A stretch of 64,000 bases of DNA from Aliiroseovarius sp. M344 (GTDB lineage Bacteria > Pseudomonadota > Alphaproteobacteria > Rhodobacterales > Rhodobacteraceae): assembly GCF_025140835.1 (NCBI RefSeq), contig NZ_CP081153.1:682001-746000 (forward strand), written 5' to 3'. How positions within the stretch are numbered: the stretch's first letter is position 1; each line of letters starts with the position of its first letter. A program made the position numbers and the translations under genes. This document shows, piece by piece, positions 18,065-26,862 of the stretch. The notes under the pieces were generated by a model. That model did not search any database and was not told the DNA's origin. It saw only the letters and a program-made list of their open reading frames with translations.

Positions 18065-19462
18065 TGAAATCAGGCGTGTCTGCCGTTGGTAGGGATGCGC
18101 GTCAGTGTCACATTCGCCCCGCTCGGCCATGTTCAGGACACGCGCCGACAAGCCCAAAGCGATGGCCGCGAAGATCAAACCGCCAGCGGCTTGTCCAATC
18201 AAGACCCCCGGTGCGCCCCAAAACGCGGCACCCAACATGACAAGCGGGATCGTGCCCAGGGTCTGCCGCCCCCAATTCACCCATGTCGAATAGAACGGAT
18301 GCCCCAGATTGTTGAAGCTGGCATTGGTGACAAAGATCACCCCGTTGAAAAACCACGCCAATGCGAGCGGGCCACAAAATAGGTAGACCAGATCGCGGCT
18401 CAGCCCTTCGGCGTTGAACAGGTTTGCAATCGGGGCGCGGGCTAAGAACAGAATTGCGCTGACGCCAAGCGTTACGCACAGCACAAAGACCAACCCATCG
18501 CGCATCGCGCGCCGGACCCGGTCCAGCTTCCCAGCCCCGAAATTCTGACCCACGATTGGGCCGATCGCGCCCGACAGGGCGAAAATCACTGCAAATGAAA
18601 CTGGTATCAGTCGTCCCACAATTGCCATACCTGCCACCGCATCCTCGCCGAACTCTGCCATGGCGCGCGTGACGTAGGCTTGGCCGATAGGTGTTGCAAA
18701 CTGGGTGAGAATGGCGGGCAGAGCGATGGTCATGATTGCTGCAAAATCCACCCTGAAATCCGCGCTTTTTGGGCGATCAAGCCCGCCATGGTATCGCAGT
18801 ACGGGGTAGATCGACAGCGCCGCAATGGTCGCGCGTGCGCAGACCGAGGCAAGCGCAGCCCCGGTCAGGTCCAGATCCAAACCAAAGATCAGAATGGGAT
18901 CAAGCACCGCATTCACCACGCCGCCCCAGATGGTGGCCATCATGGCGCGACGGGCGTCGCCATGCGCGCGTAGGATTGCACCCCCAACCATGCCGACGAT
19001 CAAAATGGGCAAGCTGGGCAGGATGATCCTGAGATAGCTTGTGGCCAGCGTTTGCGTTTCACCGGATGCGCCCAACAGTGCGGCAAGTTGTGGAACAAAT
19101 ATCCACACAATGGCCGAGAAGATCGCGCCAATGACAACGCCATACAGCAAAGCCGTTGCCGCGCGCCGTTTGGCTGTCTGGGCGTCGCCTTCGCCCAAAG
19201 CGCGCGCGACCAAAGCCCCCGCAGCAATGGACATGCCGATGCCGAAAGATGTGGTGAAAAACAGGATCGCGCCCGCGTAGCCGACGGCCGCCGCCAACTC
19301 GTCCCGCCCAAGCATGGAGATGAAAATCATGTCAACGAGGTCAACAAGGAAGATCGCCATCAACCCAACAGAAGCCGTCATGGACATGACGGTAATGTGG
19401 TTCAGCAGATTGCCCTCAAGAAACTTGGCCTGAGAGGAATTGCCTGTCGCCTGTTGGGTCAT
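18044..19462 (-). CDS. MATE-family multidrug/sodium antiporter
   Basis: A 472-residue inner-membrane efflux pump with about 12 hydrophobic segments in two homologous halves. The MATE-type sequences DLVDMIFISMLG near the N-terminus, and PIGQAYVTRAM and IGPIVGQNFGAG in the second half, are visible. The start at 19462 is set by AGGAG upstream; the frame continues to 19513 without family-like sequence. The 3' end overlaps the convergent cyclotransferase-like gene by 21 nt. It lies 66 nt downstream of the GNAT gene on the same strand. Substrate is unknown. Confidence 0.92.
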   Translation of the reverse strand: MTQQATGNSSQAKFLEGNLLNHITVMSMTASVGLMAIFLVDLVDMIFISMLGRDELAAAVGYAGAILFFTTSFGIGMSIAAGALVARALGEGDAQTAKRRAATALLYGVVIGAIFSAIVWIFVPQLAALLGASGETQTLATSYLRIILPSLPILIVGMVGGAILRAHGDARRAMMATIWGGVVNAVLDPILIFGLDLDLTGAALASVCARATIAALSIYPVLRYHGGLDRPKSADFRVDFAAIMTIALPAILTQFATPIGQAYVTRAMAEFGEDAVAGMAIVGRLIPVSFAVIFALSGAIGPIVGQNFGAGKLDRVRRAMRDGLVFVLCVTLGVSAILFLARAPIANLFNAEGLSRDLVYLFCGPLALAWFFNGVIFVTNASFNNLGHPFYSTWVNWGRQTLGTIPLVMLGAAFWGAPGVLIGQAAGGLIFAAIALGLSARVLNMAERGECDTDAHPYQRQTRLISLFGNRR

Positions 19463-19528
19463 GCTAAACTCCTGTTGCGCCACGTCAGCATGACGCACAG
19501 AAGCCTTCTGCACCAGAGGAAGGGTTGT

Positions 19529-19957
19529 TTAGTGCTCCAGAACGCGGATGAAAACGTCGTTCGGGTAGCGTTGATCACCAATCGTAAAGTCAGTTTGGCC
19601 AATGCGTCGAAAGCCATGCAACAGATAAAACTCAATGGCGGGCGTATTGTCAGAATTGGTTGCCAGCCAAACTTTTTTGACGGCGCGATTGCGACAATGC
19701 CGGAACGCTTGCGCCAGCAATGCCTTCCCAAAAGAGACGCGGATATACCCGGCGATGCCATCCGCCATTTCGGACACGATGACCAGTTCGTCTGGATCAC
19801 TCAAAATTGCTTCGAAGTTTGAAGCTGTAAACTCTGCCAGCGCGAAGTCGGCGAAGAACGCATTTACGCCGTGCTTGATATACGTTCCAAGCCAGACCTC
19901 GATGGAAAGAGCGGCAAGGCTGGACGCATCCGAAAGCTTTGCGGCCCGAAAGGTCAT
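19529..19957 (-). CDS. GNAT-family N-acetyltransferase
   Basis: A 142-residue acetyl-CoA-dependent acyltransferase. The C-terminal half shows the GNAT core: the beta4 strand (IAGYIRVSFGKA), a region for alpha3, and the ATNSDNTPAIEFYLLHGF motif typical of RimI-like members. The ATG overlaps the gltX stop by 4 nt, so it is translationally coupled to glutamyl-tRNA synthetase. The acceptor (small molecule or protein N-terminus) cannot be inferred. Confidence 0.88.
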   Translation of the reverse strand: MTFRAAKLSDASSLAALSIEVWLGTYIKHGVNAFFADFALAEFTASNFEAILSDPDELVIVSEMADGIAGYIRVSFGKALLAQAFRHCRNRAVKKVWLATNSDNTPAIEFYLLHGFRRIGQTDFTIGDQRYPNDVFIRVLEH

Positions 19958-21279
19958 GCCTTGGCGCGGATCACTTGCATCAACGGCAAAAGCGCAGACA
20001 TGTCCGGCCCGTGGCTCATGCCCGTGACCGCTTTGCGCAAAGGCATGAATAGACCGCGACCTTTGCGGCCTGTCGCCTCTTTCACCGCTGCAGTCCAGTT
20101 CGACCAGCTGTCCGCATCATATGGCCCGTCGGGCAAAAGAGACATTGCGGTTGCCACAAACTCGCGGTCTTCTTCGTCGATCACCGGGTCGGCACCATTG
20201 CGGCATAGGGTCCACCACGCATCCAGATCGCCCAGCGTCGTGATATTCTCACGCGCAACCGTCCAGAAAGCGTCCGCTTTTTCTGCGGGAACGCCGAGGG
20301 CATCCAGTGAATTTGAAACGGCGTCGACGGGCTGATTGGCCAGATAACGGGCGGTCAGCGGGAACAGGTCTTCGACATCAAATTTGGTCGGGGCCGCGCC
20401 GAATGCCGACAGATCGAAGCCTTCGATGATGTCGTCCAGCGAACTGTGCAACTCGACCGGTTGTGAAGACCCAAGGCGTGCCAGCAGGCTGAGCAGGGCC
20501 ATCGGCTGCACACCGCGTTCGCGCAGATCACGGATTGCCAAAGTGCCCAGACGCTTCGACAGTGCTTCGCCTTGCGGGCCGGTCAACAAAGAATGGTGCG
20601 CAAATGACGGCACTTTGCCGCCCAATGCCTCGATGATCTGGATTTGGGTCGCGGTGTTGGTCACGTGGTCCGACCCACGCACAACGTCGGTAATTCCGAA
20701 GTCAATGTCGTCGCAGACCGATGCAAGCGTATACAGGAACTGTCCGTCTCCACGGATCAGAACCGGGTCGGATACGGACGCGGCATCAATCGAGATGTCG
20801 CCCAGAATGCCATCTTTCCAATTGATCCGCTCTTGATCCAGCTTGAAGCGCCAGTGACCTTGACCGCGTTCCTCACGCAGCTTTGTCTTCGCGCCTTCGG
20901 ACAGAGCCAGCGCGGAGCGGTCATAAACCGGCGGCTTACCCATGTTCAGTTGTTTCTTGCGTTTCAGGTCCAGCTCGGTCGGCGTTTCAAAACACTCATA
21001 AAAGCGCCCCATGTCGCGCAGCTCCTGCGCGGCGGCCTCATATCGATCCAGTCGGGCGGACTGTTTTTCGAACCGGTCCCATGTCAGCCCCAGCCATTCC
21101 AGATCCTCTTTGATCGCATCTGCGTATTCCTGCTTGGAGCGTTCCGGATCGGTGTCATCAAGCCGCAAGATGAATTGCCCGCCCGATTTAGCAGCGATCA
21201 GATAGTTGAACAGCGCGGTGCGCAGGTTGCCAACATGGATATAACCGGTGGGCGAGGGGGCAAAACGGGTGGTTGTCAT
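19954..21279 (-). CDS. gltX: Glutamate--tRNA ligase
   Basis: A 441-residue class I aminoacyl-tRNA synthetase charging tRNA with glutamate. The HIGH-equivalent is PSPTGYIHVGNLRTAL at residues 7-22. The KMSKS-equivalent is LSKRLGTL near residue 240. The length suits the shorter of the two GltX paralogues that many alphaproteobacteria carry; one of the pair often charges tRNA-Gln as well, for later transamidation. It overlaps the downstream GNAT gene by 4 nt and is divergent from the gene at 21341. Confidence 0.95.
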   Translation of the reverse strand: MTTTRFAPSPTGYIHVGNLRTALFNYLIAAKSGGQFILRLDDTDPERSKQEYADAIKEDLEWLGLTWDRFEKQSARLDRYEAAAQELRDMGRFYECFETPTELDLKRKKQLNMGKPPVYDRSALALSEGAKTKLREERGQGHWRFKLDQERINWKDGILGDISIDAASVSDPVLIRGDGQFLYTLASVCDDIDFGITDVVRGSDHVTNTATQIQIIEALGGKVPSFAHHSLLTGPQGEALSKRLGTLAIRDLRERGVQPMALLSLLARLGSSQPVELHSSLDDIIEGFDLSAFGAAPTKFDVEDLFPLTARYLANQPVDAVSNSLDALGVPAEKADAFWTVARENITTLGDLDAWWTLCRNGADPVIDEEDREFVATAMSLLPDGPYDADSWSNWTAAVKEATGRKGRGLFMPLRKAVTGMSHGPDMSALLPLMQVIRAKA

Positions 21280-21340
21280 GGCGTGTCTCCTTGGCTCGAC
21301 CCTCTTTCATACTGGCCCGCTTTTGTCCATATATTCCCTT

Positions 21341-21739
21341 ATGAACCGGAAATACGCCCCCAATATCGCTGAAATCGAAGCGCTAGCGAATGACACCCGA
21401 ATGCGGTTGCCGCCGGAGTTCATCGAAAAGGCGTTGGAAGTAGTCATACGGGTTGAGAACCTTCCAAACGCCGTGTTTCTGGCCGAGATGGAGATCGAAG
21501 ACCCGTTTGAGCTGACGGCAGTTTACGAAGGTATTCCACTGGCGCAAAAAACCACCGCTGATCAACCCCAATCCCCTGACACCGTCTTTCTGTTTCGCAG
21601 GCCCATATTGGATGAATGGGCGTCGCGGGGCGATGTTTCACTGGCTGAGCTGGTGGCGCTTATCATCGTGCAACAGCTTAGCCACCATTTTAACTGGTCT
21701 AAGTCGGACATAGCCGAGATTTATAAATGGTGGGCCTGA
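21341..21739 (+). CDS. Degenerate zincin (metallopeptidase-family protein lacking HExxH)
   Basis: A 132-residue protein of the small metallopeptidase family in which a mid-region (EIEDPFELTAVYEGIPL) is followed by RRPILDEW and then a C-terminal HExxH helix. Here that helix reads VQQLSHHFNWS at residues 110-120, so the first His and the catalytic Glu are both Gln. The rest of the fold is well conserved, which argues against simple decay. It may be a non-catalytic paralogue. The ATG at 21341 is chosen over an upstream in-frame start at 21248 that lies inside gltX on the other strand. Its stop abuts the convergent DUF1801 gene. Confidence 0.8.
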   Translation: MNRKYAPNIAEIEALANDTRMRLPPEFIEKALEVVIRVENLPNAVFLAEMEIEDPFELTAVYEGIPLAQKTTADQPQSPDTVFLFRRPILDEWASRGDVSLAELVALIIVQQLSHHFNWSKSDIAEIYKWWA

Positions 21740-22180
21740 TCAACTGGGCTTCACGGGCCATTTCTTGTCCAAATCGCGCAAACCTGCACGAATAAGTTCA
21801 CCCAAAACGTCCAGATCAATATCCGCGAGCTTGTTCACGTAAAGACAGGACTTGCCCATCTTGTGCTTTCCCAAACGGCCCAGAATTTCGCCATAATCGG
21901 CATATCCCGGCATGATATAAATTGAATGACGGGCTTTGCGCGGCGAAAACCCTGTGGCCAGAGAATCCCCTTCGCGACCACTGTCATAGCGATAGTGATA
22001 GCTTCCATAGCCGATGATGGTCGGCCCCCACATTGCGGGGTGATAGCCAGTTATTTTGCGAAAAACCTGGTCAAGTATCCGGGCGTCTTTGCGTTTTGAC
22101 GGAGGTTCGACCGCCTCGATAAAGCGTTCGGCATCTTGGTTGGTTGCTTGGGTTTTGTTTGTTTTGCCGTGGTTCGCCAT
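21740..22180 (-). CDS. DUF1801 domain protein
   Basis: A 146-residue protein of the DUF1801 (YdhG-like) family, recognisable by GYHPAMWGPTIIGYGSYHYR and the C-terminal KMGKSCLYVNKLADID. Homologues are small cytoplasmic proteins of unknown function, some linked to iron-chaperone (frataxin-like) folds. I start at 22180; an in-frame Met at 22210 adds a segment that does not look like the family. The gene ends exactly where the convergent zincin-like gene ends. Confidence 0.82.
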   Translation of the reverse strand: MANHGKTNKTQATNQDAERFIEAVEPPSKRKDARILDQVFRKITGYHPAMWGPTIIGYGSYHYRYDSGREGDSLATGFSPRKARHSIYIMPGYADYGEILGRLGKHKMGKSCLYVNKLADIDLDVLGELIRAGLRDLDKKWPVKPS

Positions 22181-22295
22181 CTGAATGCCCCTGCGCGAAG
22201 GGCCCGTCACAAATCTGTGAAACCCCTATCTTTGGAATCCGACTATACTGCACGCTCTGGTTTCAACAAAATCTGATCGTTTTGGGAGGTCTCAC

Positions 22296-23228
22296 ATGAA
22301 ACGCTTTGCCACACCAACCTTGTCTCGTCGTCACTTATTGATGGCTGGGGCCGCAACACCCTTTGCTGGATTGGTGGCCGGATCGGCCCGCGCCATGGCA
22401 CCCCAAATGGGTTTGGCTATGACCGCCGCACAGACTGTGAAACTGGGCGGGTTCGAGGTGACGACCTTGTTGGCAGGCAACCGCACGGTGGAAGAACCGC
22501 AGAGCATTTTTGGCATGAATGTCAGTGCGGAAGAGTTCGCGGCAGCATCTGAGTCCGCAAACATCACCACCACCGCCGCACAATTCTTTTTCACGCCTAC
22601 TCTGGTCAACACTGGGACTGAGCTTGTGCTTTTCGACACAGGTCTGAATGGGGACGGCATCACGGCGGCGTTGGCCGGAGCGGGCTATATGCCTGATCAG
22701 GTTGATATTGTTGTGCTGACTCACATGCATGGCGACCATATCGGCGGGCTGTCAGGAGAGGCGGGCGTTACCTTCCCCAATGCACGCTATGTCACTGGCG
22801 CGGTGGAATTCGACCACTGGGCAGCGGAAGGGAACGATGGGTTTGACACCAAAGTTGCTCCGCTTGCCGAACAAACCACCATGATCAATGGCGGCGATAG
22901 TGTCGTATCCGGCATCGAAGCGGTCGAGGCGTTCGGCCACACACCCGGCCACATGGCTTACCGGCTGGACAGCGATGGTAAATCACTGCTGATTGCGGCG
23001 GATTTTGCCAACCATTATGTTTGGTCTCTGGCCTACCCGGATTGGGAGGTGAAGTTTGACCGAGACAAGGCTGCGGCGGCTGCCACACGCAAAACGCTGC
23101 TGGGCATGATGGCCGCTGAAAAGATGCCTTTCATTGGCTATCACATGCCATTCCCGGCCGTTGGCTATGTCGAGACACGGGACGAAGGGTTTCATTACGT
23201 GCCGCACAGCTATCAGCTGTTGATGTGA
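22296..23228 (+). CDS. Tat-exported metallo-beta-lactamase-fold hydrolase
   Basis: A 310-residue periplasmic hydrolase. Residues 1-33 are a twin-arginine signal (SRRHLLMAGAA, ending SARA), implying export as a folded, metal-loaded protein. The metal motif HMHGDHIGG is near residue 149, with further ligands in HTPGHM and the DFANH region. The fold resembles quorum-quenching lactonases and related MBL enzymes, but the substrate is not evident. GGGAGG precedes the ATG. It is monocistronic, divergent from the DUF1801 gene. Confidence 0.9.
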   Translation: MKRFATPTLSRRHLLMAGAATPFAGLVAGSARAMAPQMGLAMTAAQTVKLGGFEVTTLLAGNRTVEEPQSIFGMNVSAEEFAAASESANITTTAAQFFFTPTLVNTGTELVLFDTGLNGDGITAALAGAGYMPDQVDIVVLTHMHGDHIGGLSGEAGVTFPNARYVTGAVEFDHWAAEGNDGFDTKVAPLAEQTTMINGGDSVVSGIEAVEAFGHTPGHMAYRLDSDGKSLLIAADFANHYVWSLAYPDWEVKFDRDKAAAAATRKTLLGMMAAEKMPFIGYHMPFPAVGYVETRDEGFHYVPHSYQLLM

Positions 23229-23250
23229 TGCTGCAGCGCTGGTGGGGCGA

Positions 23251-24912
23251 TCAGCTTTCGTCTCGCCAGCGGTTCACAATGGGATAGCGGCGATCCAGCC
23301 AGAAACTACGCATGGTCAGGCGGGTTCCGGGTGCAGATTGGAAGCGTTTGTATTCAGAGATGAAGATCAGGTGTTCAACCTTCTTCACGGTTGCGCGGTC
23401 AAACCCTGCGGTGACGAGTTCGGCGACCGATTTCTCGTCGTCAATCAAACCCTCAAGAATGGCGTCCAATACCTCGTAAGGCGGCAGGCTATCTTCGTCC
23501 TTTTGATCCGGGCGCAGCTCGGCGGACGGTGGTTTGTCGATGATTGAGACCGGGATGACCTCGCCCTCCGGTCCTTTCATCCAGTCGCGGTGATTTGCGT
23601 TGCGCCAACGACATTGTTCGAACACCCGAGTCTTATAGAGGTCTTTGATCGGGTTATAGCCGCCTGACATATCACCATAAATCGTGGCGTATCCCACCGC
23701 GACTTCGGACTTGTTGCCGGTGGTTAACAGCATCGCGCCGGTCTTGTTGGACAGCGCCATCAGCAGAAGCCCACGCAGACGGGATTGGATGTTTTCTTCG
23801 GTCACGTCCGGTTTGGTTCCTTCAAATAAGGGCGCGAGTGTGTTGGTGATCGCATCGCGTCCCTCTTTGATCGGCACGAAATCATAGGTGCAACCAAGCC
23901 GGTTCGCGATGTCTTTGGCGTCATCCAGAGAGCTTTGCGAGGTATACTCAGACGGCAGCATCACGCAGCGCACATTCTCGGGCCCAAGCGCATCAGCTGC
24001 GATGGTTGCCACAATCGCACTGTCGATCCCGCCGGACAGGCCCAGCAGCACCTGCTTGAAGCCGGTCTTGCCCATGTAGTCGCGCAGGCTTTCGACCATC
24101 GCACGATAGTCTTGCTCCCACTCATCCCCATGCACAGCAATGGGACCGGGTCCGACGCGCCAGCCATCATCTGTTCGGCTTAGATCGACGTTTCGGATTT
24201 TTTCGTCAAAGGTGGCCATGCGGAAAGCAAGCTCGCCGCCCGGGTTCAGGGCGAATGACCCGCCATCGAACACCTGATCGTCCTGGCCGCCCACCATGTT
24301 TAGATAGATCAGCGGCAATCCCGTCTCGACGACCCGCGCCACCATGTGGTTCACACGCACATCAAACTTACGTCGGTAATAGGGCGAACCATTGGGGATC
24401 AGCAGAAACTCGGCGCCGCTTTCGGCGAGGGTCTCGCAGACGTCATCACCATGCCACGCGTCCTCGCAAATTGGGATGCCGATGCGGATCGGCCCCATTG
24501 CAATTGGGCCTTGCGGATCGGCGGATGTGAACTGGCGTTCTTCGTCGAATACGGTGAAATTCGGCAGGCGCTGTTTCAGGACGCGCGCGGCAACTTTGCC
24601 GCCTTTCAGTATGAAATAGGCGTTGAACAGGTCCTTGCCGTCGTGAAATGGGCCGCCGATCCCTATTGCGGGGCCGTCGGCGCAATCGGCGGCCAATTGA
24701 TCCACCGCCGCCATAGCGTCGCGGAAAAACTGCGGTCGCATCACTAGGTCCTGCGTCTGATAACCGGTGATAAAGGCTTCCGGAAGCGCCAGCAGCTCGC
24801 TGCCAGCGGCCTTGGCCTGCGCCCAAGCGTCACGTGCTTTGGCTGCATTTGCGGCGATCGCACCGACGGTCGGGTTCAACTGCGCCAGCGTTAGGCGGAA
24901 ATGGTTACTCAT
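23251..24912 (-). CDS. nadE: Glutamine-dependent NAD+ synthetase
   Basis: A 553-residue cytoplasmic enzyme making NAD from nicotinate adenine dinucleotide, ATP and glutamine-derived ammonia. Residues 1-~260 are the nitrilase-type glutaminase with Glu in [10 protein letters not shown], Lys in [11 protein letters not shown] and Cys in [12 protein letters not shown]. The remainder is the synthetase with [12 protein letters not shown]. The start at 24912 ([13 protein letters not shown]) is preferred; the frame extends 17 codons upstream. It is convergent with the Tat hydrolase gene. Confidence 0.95.
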   Translation of the reverse strand: MSNHFRLTLAQLNPTVGAIAANAAKARDAWAQAKAAGSELLALPEAFITGYQTQDLVMRPQFFRDAMAAVDQLAADCADGPAIGIGGPFHDGKDLFNAYFILKGGKVAARVLKQRLPNFTVFDEERQFTSADPQGPIAMGPIRIGIPICEDAWHGDDVCETLAESGAEFLLIPNGSPYYRRKFDVRVNHMVARVVETGLPLIYLNMVGGQDDQVFDGGSFALNPGGELAFRMATFDEKIRNVDLSRTDDGWRVGPGPIAVHGDEWEQDYRAMVESLRDYMGKTGFKQVLLGLSGGIDSAIVATIAADALGPENVRCVMLPSEYTSQSSLDDAKDIANRLGCTYDFVPIKEGRDAITNTLAPLFEGTKPDVTEENIQSRLRGLLLMALSNKTGAMLLTTGNKSEVAVGYATIYGDMSGGYNPIKDLYKTRVFEQCRWRNANHRDWMKGPEGEVIPVSIIDKPPSAELRPDQKDEDSLPPYEVLDAILEGLIDDEKSVAELVTAGFDRATVKKVEHLIFISEYKRFQSAPGTRLTMRSFWLDRRYPIVNRWRDES

Positions 24913-25050
24913 CGCGCGTATCCTTTTGGCCCGGCTGTCCTTACCGGGTTTGATCTTGCGCACAGATGTAGCAGGTTTGCGTGCGGGATAAAGACCATGC
25001 GTTGGAAAACCGTTGTTTCGGCGCGGCGGCTCGAATAGGCTTGGACCGGG

Positions 25051-25072
25051 TTCGCGCGGGTATTTGCGCGAA
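25051..25072 (+). other. Inverted repeat in the 5' region of the MORN gene
   Basis: A perfect 7-bp inverted repeat (TTCGCGC at 25051-25057, GCGCGAA at 25066-25072, 8-nt loop) ends 27 nt before the MORN-protein start. It could be a hairpin in the 5' UTR or an operator. It is the only clear structure in the 187-nt nadE/MORN divergent gap. Confidence 0.4.
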
Positions 25073-25099
25073 AAGGGTATTCGTTAAAAGAGGTTGGTC

Positions 25100-26572
25100 A
25101 TGACTCCCCTTCGCACTGGTATTTGTGGTTTTACTTTAGGTCTGGCACTGGCTGCCACACCGGTCTTGGCGCAAGTCGAAACAAAGCAATACGAGGACGG
25201 CGCTGTTTACGAGGGCACGTTCAAAGGGGGTGTGCAGCACGGCATGGGCACTCTGCAACTGCCAACAGGGTATGAGTATACTGGCGAATTCGTTGAGGGA
25301 GAGATTATCGGCCAAGGCGTGGCGCGCTTCCCCAATGGATCGATCTATGAAGGCAACTTTGCTAAAGGCAAACCCGAAGGGTTCGGCAAGATCACATTTG
25401 CGGATGGGTCGACCTTCGAGGGCGATTGGGTGGACGGCAAAATCAATGGGTCGGGTCTGGCGATCTATGCCAACGGCATCAAATATGAAGGTGGATTTCG
25501 CAACGCGATGCACCACGGACAGGGGCGACTGCAAAGCCCGACAGGGTACATCTATGAAGGCGATTGGGTCGCCGGCGTGAAAGAGGGCCGCGGCACATCG
25601 ACTTATGCGGACGGTGCGCTCTACGATGGTGGAATGCGCGCGGGAGAACGCGACGGCAAAGGTATCCTAACCCAAGCTGACGGCATGGTGTTTGATGGCA
25701 TGTGGGTCAAGGGCCAGATGCAGGGCGAGGGCGTCCTGAAGCAAGCCAATGGCGACATCTACACCGGCAACTTCGAAGCAGGGGCGCGGCGCGGTGCGGG
25801 GGTGGTCGTTTATGCCAATGGTGACCGGTATGAAGGCAATTTCGACAACGACAAGCGCAACGGCAAGGGCCTGTTCGTGGGTGCGGATGGATATCAGTAT
25901 GATGGCAACTGGGTCGCAGGCGTGATCGAAGGGCAAGGCAAAGTGACCTATCCTGATGGCTCGATCTACGAAGGACAGTTTCGTGATGGTCTGGCGGACG
26001 GCACCGGTGCGATCACTTATCCGGACGGCAACACCTATGAAGGTGTATGGAAAGCCGGTGTGATCGAAGGCAAAGGTGTCGCGCGATATGCGAATGGATC
26101 AGTCTATGAAGGGTCATTCAAGGATGCGCTTTATGACGGCGAGGGTAGCCTGACGGTGGCGGATGGCTCGTCCTATGTCGGAGGCTGGCAAGCGGGACAG
26201 CCCCACGGCCAGGGGCAGTCGAAATTTCCTGACGGCGCGACCTATGACGGCAGTTTTGTCGGTGGACTGCGCGAAGGCAAAGGCAAATACACAACAGCGG
26301 ATGGCTTTTCCTATGACGGAGATTGGCGATCCGGACTGTTCCATGGGCAGGGTGCAGCGGTTTATGCGAATGGTGACCGGTATGAAGGCAGTTTCGAGAA
26401 GGGCAAACGCCACGGCAAAGGTATGGTAACCCGTGCTGATGGCAGTCAGGAAGACGGTGTTTGGGAAGACGGTGTAATTGCTGGCGCTGCAACGACATCC
26501 CCCGCGCCGGAAGTTGATAGCTCAGCCGGTGCCGCCGCAGCGGAAGCCAGCTCAGGCGCGGCAACGAACTAG
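25100..26572 (+). CDS. Exported MORN-repeat protein, 19 tandem repeats
   Basis: A 490-residue protein. Residues 1-24 are a signal peptide (ending PVLA). After a few residues come 19 consecutive 23-residue MORN repeats of the pattern YEGxFxxGxxxGxGxxxxxxG, filling residues ~35-470. An Ala/Ser-rich tail closes the protein. MORN sheets form elongated beta scaffolds and in eukaryotes bind proteins or lipids; here the array should lie in the periplasm or outside the cell. No enzymatic domain accompanies it. The first codon is taken as ATG 25100, with a TTG two codons upstream as alternative. It is transcribed alone, divergent from nadE. Confidence 0.9.
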   Translation: MTPLRTGICGFTLGLALAATPVLAQVETKQYEDGAVYEGTFKGGVQHGMGTLQLPTGYEYTGEFVEGEIIGQGVARFPNGSIYEGNFAKGKPEGFGKITFADGSTFEGDWVDGKINGSGLAIYANGIKYEGGFRNAMHHGQGRLQSPTGYIYEGDWVAGVKEGRGTSTYADGALYDGGMRAGERDGKGILTQADGMVFDGMWVKGQMQGEGVLKQANGDIYTGNFEAGARRGAGVVVYANGDRYEGNFDNDKRNGKGLFVGADGYQYDGNWVAGVIEGQGKVTYPDGSIYEGQFRDGLADGTGAITYPDGNTYEGVWKAGVIEGKGVARYANGSVYEGSFKDALYDGEGSLTVADGSSYVGGWQAGQPHGQGQSKFPDGATYDGSFVGGLREGKGKYTTADGFSYDGDWRSGLFHGQGAAVYANGDRYEGSFEKGKRHGKGMVTRADGSQEDGVWEDGVIAGAATTSPAPEVDSSAGAAAAEASSGAATN

Positions 26573-26637
26573 GTCGCCAACTGCAACACTGCTGGTCATG
26601 GTCTGAAAAAGGGGCTTTATCTCAGGCCAAACCGCCC

Positions 26638-26643
26638 TATAGT
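26638..26643 (+). promoter_or_regulatory. Candidate -10 box of the leuA leader transcript
   Basis: TATAGT lies 6 nt ahead of the leader-peptide ATG. A start about seven bases downstream would put the first transcribed base at or next to the ATG, making the peptide leaderless. No convincing -35 is visible at the right distance. Confidence 0.4.
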
Positions 26644-26649
26644 CGCCCC

Positions 26650-26724
26650 ATGGAAACGCAGACACATATCATTCCTCGCCCCGCGTTGGGCCAGAGCCTT
26701 CTGCTTCTTCTTAGCCGCCTCTGA
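26650..26724 (+). CDS. Leucine-rich leader peptide of leuA (attenuator)
   Basis: A 24-codon ORF (starting METQTHIIPRPALG) whose C-terminal third contains a run of five consecutive leucines and ends with another (QSLLLLLSRL). Seven of its 24 residues are Leu. It sits 138 nt upstream of leuA, the first committed enzyme of leucine synthesis, exactly where a ribosome-mediated attenuator would be. Its stop codon lies inside a 10-bp stem that continues downstream. There is no Shine-Dalgarno before the ATG, and a -10-like TATAGT ends 6 nt upstream, suggesting leaderless translation, as described for the trpL leader of Sinorhizobium. Confidence 0.82.
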   Translation: METQTHIIPRPALGQSLLLLLSRL

Positions 26725-26754
26725 GCGTGCCGTTTCGGCGCGACCGCTCAGAGG
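26718..26754 (+). promoter_or_regulatory. Attenuator stem-loop overlapping the leu leader stop codon
   Basis: CCTCTGAGCG (26718-26727, containing the leader stop) pairs perfectly with CGCTCAGAGG (26745-26754) around a 17-nt loop. A ribosome stalled on the upstream Leu codons would not yet block it, whereas one reaching the stop would. A second possible pairing lies downstream (GCCCCA near 26780 with TGGGGC near 26825, enclosing ACCCG/CGGGT). No T tract follows either, so whether read-out is by termination or translation is unclear. Confidence 0.65.
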
Positions 26755-26862
26755 ATATGCCAACCGCGCCACCTTCTCCGCCCCAATTGGAACTCTTGCA
26801 CCCGGATCGGGTCCGTCCTATGGGGCACTTGGCTAAGACACTGACCTTAAAGAGATAAAACA

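Noticed and set aside
25200..26460. Periodic DNA in the MORN gene considered as a non-coding satellite or CRISPR
   Set aside because: The 69-base period is that of a 23-residue protein repeat, with diverged DNA and conserved residues.
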